In this document: piece after piece, positions 14,907-16,229 of the stretch
Layout of the letters: every line of letters starts with the position of its first letter
Position numbering within the stretch: position 1 is the stretch's first letter
DNA from: an uncultured Lentisphaeria bacterium
Lineage (GTDB): Bacteria; Verrucomicrobiota; Lentisphaeria; Victivallales; UBA1829
Assembly: GCA_905197955.1 (NCBI GenBank)
Contig: CAJKAR010000059.1
Location: forward strand, 1 to 16,229
Length of the DNA stretch: 16,229 nucleotides
Reading direction: 5' to 3'
Position numbers and translations under genes: made by a program
Notes under the pieces: model-generated
Databases searched by the model: none
Seen by the model: the letters and a program-made list of their open reading frames with translations, nothing else
What the model was told of the DNA's origin: nothing

Positions 14907-15712
14907 ATAAGATGAGAATTTTTACATTGATAGAACTTTTAGTTGTGATTGCAACTATTTCAATTTTAGTCAGTATTCTGCTTCCTGCCCTGAACAAAGC
15001 GCGCGAAATGGCTTATCAGACATCCTGTTCATCCAGCATGAAACAGATCGCGTATGCAACGATCTGCTATTCGGCGGACAGCAACGGCTCTTCGGTTCCG
15101 GAAGCCGATGGCGGAAATGAAAATTTCTATCATGAAGGCAGCCGGTGGTTCAGCAACGCTCATTTTCTCTCCTATTTGAATGTTCGTCATCAGCCGCAAT
15201 CATACCGGCACGACTTCTGGGATGCGAAGTTTATCTGTCCCAAAGCCAGACGGACTTCCGCCGATATGGCATCCCGGACAGATGGCGGCTATGAACTGAA
15301 AAGTTCCGCTCAGGGCTGGGCCGATGTTAAGTTCGCATACGGAAATCAGGCTTGGTTCACCACTTACATCGGGGAAGGGACTGATTATGGTTGGAATAAA
15401 CCGCGCATCCTGCATTTTTCCAGAGTGAAGCGTCCATCCTCCAAAATCCACTATCTGGAGGTGGGGGCGGGAGGATCTTTCAATGGGGGAGTCTCTTCCA
15501 ACTCCATTAAAAAGAATCCGGGAGAAGGGTGGCTGATCTATCGGAACAACCCGGTTTTGTCCTCTGATTTCTGGGGTAATCCGAATTATGTAGCCTATCG
15601 GCATGGTAGTGACCGAACCGTCAACAGTGTCTTCCTGGATGGTCATGTGGCCAGCCTGGAATTCCGAACGGTAATGAATTTCTTGGAAACTGACTGGAAA
15701 CCGTATGAATGA
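14903..15712 (+). CDS. Prepilin-like DUF1559-type protein, coupled to the regulator
   Basis: A 269-residue pilin-like protein. The leader MNKMRI is followed by FTLIELLVVIATISIL from F7, with Glu at +5 (E11) and a single hydrophobic helix ending in LLPALNKAREMA. The body contains aromatic and Gly-rich stretches. It ends with YRHGSDRTVNSVFLDGHVAS, the RHG-x-DGH signature of DUF1559-type proteins. The residue before the cleavage point is Ile instead of Gly. The start is ATG 14903, with AAAGGAG (14886-14892) 10 nt upstream; the in-frame GTG at 14894 is too close to that site. The start overlaps the regulator stop by 4 bases, so translation is probably coupled. The next gene, 51 bp on, encodes an exported protein, the same prepilin-then-secreted-protein order as in the minus-strand operon. 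Confidence 0.88.
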   Translation: MNKMRIFTLIELLVVIATISILVSILLPALNKAREMAYQTSCSSSMKQIAYATICYSADSNGSSVPEADGGNENFYHEGSRWFSNAHFLSYLNVRHQPQSYRHDFWDAKFICPKARRTSADMASRTDGGYELKSSAQGWADVKFAYGNQAWFTTYIGEGTDYGWNKPRILHFSRVKRPSSKIHYLEVGAGGSFNGGVSSNSIKKNPGEGWLIYRNNPVLSSDFWGNPNYVAYRHGSDRTVNSVFLDGHVASLEFRTVMNFLETDWKPYE

Positions 15713-15763
15713 CGTTTTCCTGATGAATTTTTACAACATCAATCAGAAGAAAGGAATGAATAG

Positions 15764-16229
15764 ATGAATCGTCTGCTTTTAGCCGGAGCCGGAATGCTGT
15801 TTTCCTGTTCCGCGGCCTTCGCAACTGTGCTGTACGATCTACCGTTGAAGAGTGACGGGGATTTGAAAAAAATGACGAAAGAAGAAAAGGCTCCGGCGGC
15901 CATTCGAATTACCGATCTGCCCGGAACTGGAAGCGTGCTGGAGATTTCCATTCCAAAGGAGTCGGAAATTTCGCGCTGCTCTGCGAATTTGCCTCTGAAG
16001 GGAAGCAACATCGCAGGAAAACGGATCGTAATCAGCGTGGATGCGAAAAATGATATGGTGATGCGTGAGAAAAAGTGGGGCGCCGGATGGATTTCCGTTC
16101 ACGGATTTGTTCCTCCGGGAAAAAAAGTCCATCACTATCTTCAGGCGGTCGGAAAGGGAAAGACTCCGTGGAAAAAATACAGTTGCTATGGTAAAAGGAA
16201 ACGTAAAAAGAAAGGAGGCTGACTCTCAA
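15764..16229 (+). CDS. Secreted protein, 5' part, with probable frameshift
   Basis: The gene starts at ATG 15764, with AAAGGA (15750-15755) 8 nt upstream. A signal peptide covers residues 1-20 (likely cleavage after AFA20). It is followed by about 120 residues with alternating polar and hydrophobic strands, such as SVLEISIPK, GKRIVISVDAKND and WGAGWISVHGFV, like a jelly-roll or carbohydrate-binding module. The frame ends at TGA 16220-16222 after a run of Lys and Arg (YGKRKRKKKGG) unlike the rest. The next frame, entered near 16171-16187 (an A6 run or T16187), reads MVKGNVKRKEADSQ to the window end without stop and fits the preceding style better. I think the real product continues past the window. 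Homologues in related clusters are often large secreted proteins or hydrolases; its function is unrecognised. Confidence 0.6.

Overview
The window looks like chromosomal DNA of a Lentisphaerota-type (Victivallis-like) gut or anaerobic bacterium. This is inferred from gene style: prepilin-like DUF1559-type proteins set into carbohydrate gene clusters, GntR-headed one-component regulators with sugar-binding sensor domains, and a very large multi-domain secreted glycoside hydrolase. No rRNA, tRNA, CRISPR array or transposase gene was seen.

Region 1 (1-3835, + strand) is a compact arsenic-resistance operon. It holds an ArsR repressor, two different DUF318-type (ArsP/YraQ-like) permeases, a small thioredoxin-fold protein with an unusual tail of CCCG repeats and a membrane anchor, and a thioredoxin-coupled arsenate reductase ArsC. 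A strong intrinsic terminator closes it. ArsC would reduce arsenate, one or both permeases would export the product, the thioredoxin-like protein may supply electrons or hold the metalloid, and ArsR would sense it.

Region 2 (3829-5537) is a gene graveyard. Directly behind the ars terminator lies the 3' end of a truncated beta-sandwich protein (+). Convergent to it (-) is a GntR/LacI-type regulator broken by several frameshifts and stops, whose parts can still be read in order from 5170 down to 4133. An AT-rich spacer follows.

Region 3 (5538-13264) is a carbohydrate-use locus. A minus-strand operon runs from a sugar phosphate isomerase/epimerase-like TIM-barrel protein, through a prepilin-like protein, to a 1362-residue secreted glycoside hydrolase. 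Divergent from it on + is a GntR regulator whose sensor is an ABC-type solute-binding-protein fold. The 143-bp spacer holds two good sigma70-type promoters facing apart and two inverted repeats overlapping them.

Region 4 (13265-16229, + strand) begins with a 583-bp leader rich in dyads. It is followed by a second GntR/LacI-type regulator, a prepilin-like protein translationally coupled to it by an ATGA overlap, and the start of a secreted protein. That protein's frame seems to shift about 40 bases before the window ends.

The recurring theme is a module of one-component sugar sensor, one prepilin-like protein and a secreted protein encoded directly downstream. It occurs twice here in different gene orders, and a third regulator of the same kind is decaying between them.
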